Positions 62,607 through 63,115 of a stretch of 63,115 bases of DNA are shown here, piece by piece. Under the pieces are notes generated by a model. The model had not been told where the DNA came from and did not search any database. It worked only from the letters and a program-made list of their open reading frames with translations. The stretch spans positions 1-63,115 of the forward strand of contig JAILZS010000010.1 of assembly GCA_023512375.1 (NCBI GenBank), given 5' to 3'. This DNA comes from Bacillota bacterium (lineage in GTDB: Bacteria; Bacillota; Sulfobacillia; JAJZYS01; JAILZS01). Every line of letters begins with the position of its first letter. Within the stretch, counting starts at the first letter, position 1. A program made the position numbers and the translations under genes.

Positions 62607-62632
62607 TGATCAACAACCTTTGGTTCAACCTC
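62607..62632 (-). repeat. Right terminal inverted repeat of the IS
   Basis: It reads TGATCAACAAC (62607-62617) and ends CAACCTC, the complement of the left tip at the same spacing. It is directly followed by the second copy of the target duplication. Confidence 0.85.
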
Positions 62633-62898
62633 CGAGCGAGGGCGCGCCGCAGTGGGCGGCGATCGCGGCCTTGGCCGACCAGGCCGCCGGCCGCCCCCTC
62701 GGGCCGCTCAACCCGGCGCTGTACGCGATCGCCAATGACCCGAAGCTGTACGCACAGGACTTCCGCGACGTGACGGTGGGCGACAACGCCTTCGGCGGCC
62801 CCGGCTACGAGGCCGGCACGGGGTACGACCTTCCCACCGGTCTCGGCTCGCCGGTCGCGGCTCAGCTCATCGCCACCCTGGCGCACGAGCGGACTTAG
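62633..62898 (+). pseudogene. S53 protease, 3' part
   Basis: After the duplicated CGAGCGAG the frame reads EGAPQWAAIAALADQAAGRPLGPLNPALYAIANDPK...DVTVGDNAFGGPGYEAGTGYDLPTGLGSPVA. This is the S53 C-terminus: the end of the GTSxxxPxWA nucleophile motif and the Asp-Val...Gly-rich calcium-binding loop with GYDLPTGLGSP. It joins in frame to the part ending at 60007. The native protein would have had about 440 residues. Confidence 0.92.
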
Positions 62899-62907
62899 CG
62901 GTGGGAT

Positions 62908-63115
62908 GTGCGGCTAACGCTGCTTGAACCTACGACGGATGTCTTGCATCCCCTGGGCGACGTGGTTCGCCCTCGTCGAGGCCGGCATGGGGAAGCAGAG
63001 GCTCGTTCCTCGAACCTGTGCCGGCGTAACCCAGGCTCCATTCCAAGGGTAGCTGGCGGATGCAGCCCGCTTGGGGAGAACCCAAGCAAACGAAGTCTGG
63101 GGCTCACGGAAGACT
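62908..63115 (+). ncRNA. Possible 5' part of a group II intron
   Basis: The sequence after the protease stop carries no convincing gene. It begins GTGCGGC, which fits the GUGYG 5' end of group II introns, and contains two perfect stems: GCCGGCA (62981-62987) with TGCCGGC (63019-63025), and GCTTGGG (63069-63075) with CCCAAGC (63081-63087) around GAGAA. The tract ...GATGCAGCCCGC...GAGAACCCAAGC is reminiscent of domain I of bacterial group II introns as I remember them. No reverse transcriptase is in the window, so this stays tentative. Confidence 0.4.

Larger units (their letters stand above)
60008..62632. mobile_element. IS256/Mutator-type insertion sequence with two transposase-like genes
   Basis: The element is 2625 bases, flanked by the 8-base duplication CGAGCGAG (60000-60007 and 62633-62640). 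Its ends are 26-base imperfect inverted repeats, GAG at the tip and GTTGTTGATCA at positions 16-26 on both sides. It carries, on the minus strand, a diverged transposase-like gene (61572-62540) and a regular Mutator-type transposase (60196-61521). It interrupts the S53 gene; removing it with one duplication restores GGTSEGAPQWA in frame. IS256-family elements usually carry one gene and are about 1.3-1.5 kb. Confidence 0.92.

Noticed and set aside
62895-63107. Minus-strand 70-residue ORF at the right edge
   Set aside because: It has no Shine-Dalgarno or family, and the same bases form perfect stems that fit a structured RNA better.

Overview
The window is GC-rich (roughly 70-75% by eye) chromosomal DNA from a spore-forming Bacillota lineage. 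Evidence for this is codY, spoVS, a ylbJ-type sporulation membrane protein, PolC-type polymerase, the fapR fatty-acid regulon and the B. subtilis-like gene order (rsmD-coaD-ylbJ-ylbL; fapR-plsX-fabDG-acpP; rnc..smc-ftsY-ffh-rpsP-rimM-trmD-rplS; rbgA-rnhB; topA-trmFO-codVWX-codY; rpsB-tsf-pyrH-frr-uppS-cdsA-dxr-proS-polC). The base composition, the frequent GTG/TTG starts, a short archaeal/eukaryotic-type ProRS and an acid-protease-family (S53) gene suggest a deep high-GC group near Thermaerobacter, Symbiobacterium or Sulfobacillus. That placement is inference.

Layout. 1-1.6 kb: end of a SipW-like signal peptidase and a TasA/CalY-like secreted protein with a very long Gly/Pro/Ala tail, both on the minus strand. 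1.9-7.7 kb: rsmD, coaD, a coiled-coil gene, ylbJ, sepM/ylbL, a Gly-rich unknown protein and an MFS transporter. 7.7-14.3 kb: a sigma-A promoter followed by yceD-rpmF, then fapR-plsX-fabD-fabG-acpP-fabF-rnc with a candidate FapR operator. 14.3-18.0 kb: a NarL-type two-component pair, a degenerate LexA/S24-like regulator and galE. 18.1-29.4 kb: spoVS behind a candidate sigma-H promoter and a highly structured leader, then smc, ftsY, ffh, rpsP, rimM, trmD, rplS, two lepB copies, a divergent rbgA and rnhB, tightly packed with GTGA/ATGA/TTGA overlaps. 29.4-38.1 kb: a LysM-NlpC/P60 wall hydrolase, then topA-trmFO-xerC-hslVU-codY. 38.1-41.9 kb: a minus-strand group (left-handed beta-helix protein, GH18-like lipoprotein, O-antigen-ligase-like polymerase) where many Bacillota carry flagellar genes. 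42.0-55.4 kb: the rpsB-to-polC block with a strong promoter. 55.5-58.8 kb: threonine aldolase, a secreted unknown protein, and an SPFH/ribbon-helix-helix pair.

The right end is accessory. An S53 (sedolisin) protease gene is split by a 2.6-kb IS256/Mutator-type element with 26-bp imperfect terminal inverted repeats and an 8-bp target duplication. The element carries a normal transposase and a second, diverged transposase-like protein. Ten bases past the protease stop a structured sequence begins that resembles the 5' part of a group II intron, and it runs off the window.

No tRNA, rRNA or CRISPR array was recognised. Most genes are housekeeping. The least ordinary parts are the two-protein insertion element, the spoVS leader, the dead-looking S24 and GH18 proteins, the divergent RbgA, the long HslV propeptide and the small PASTA-like protein between frr and uppS.
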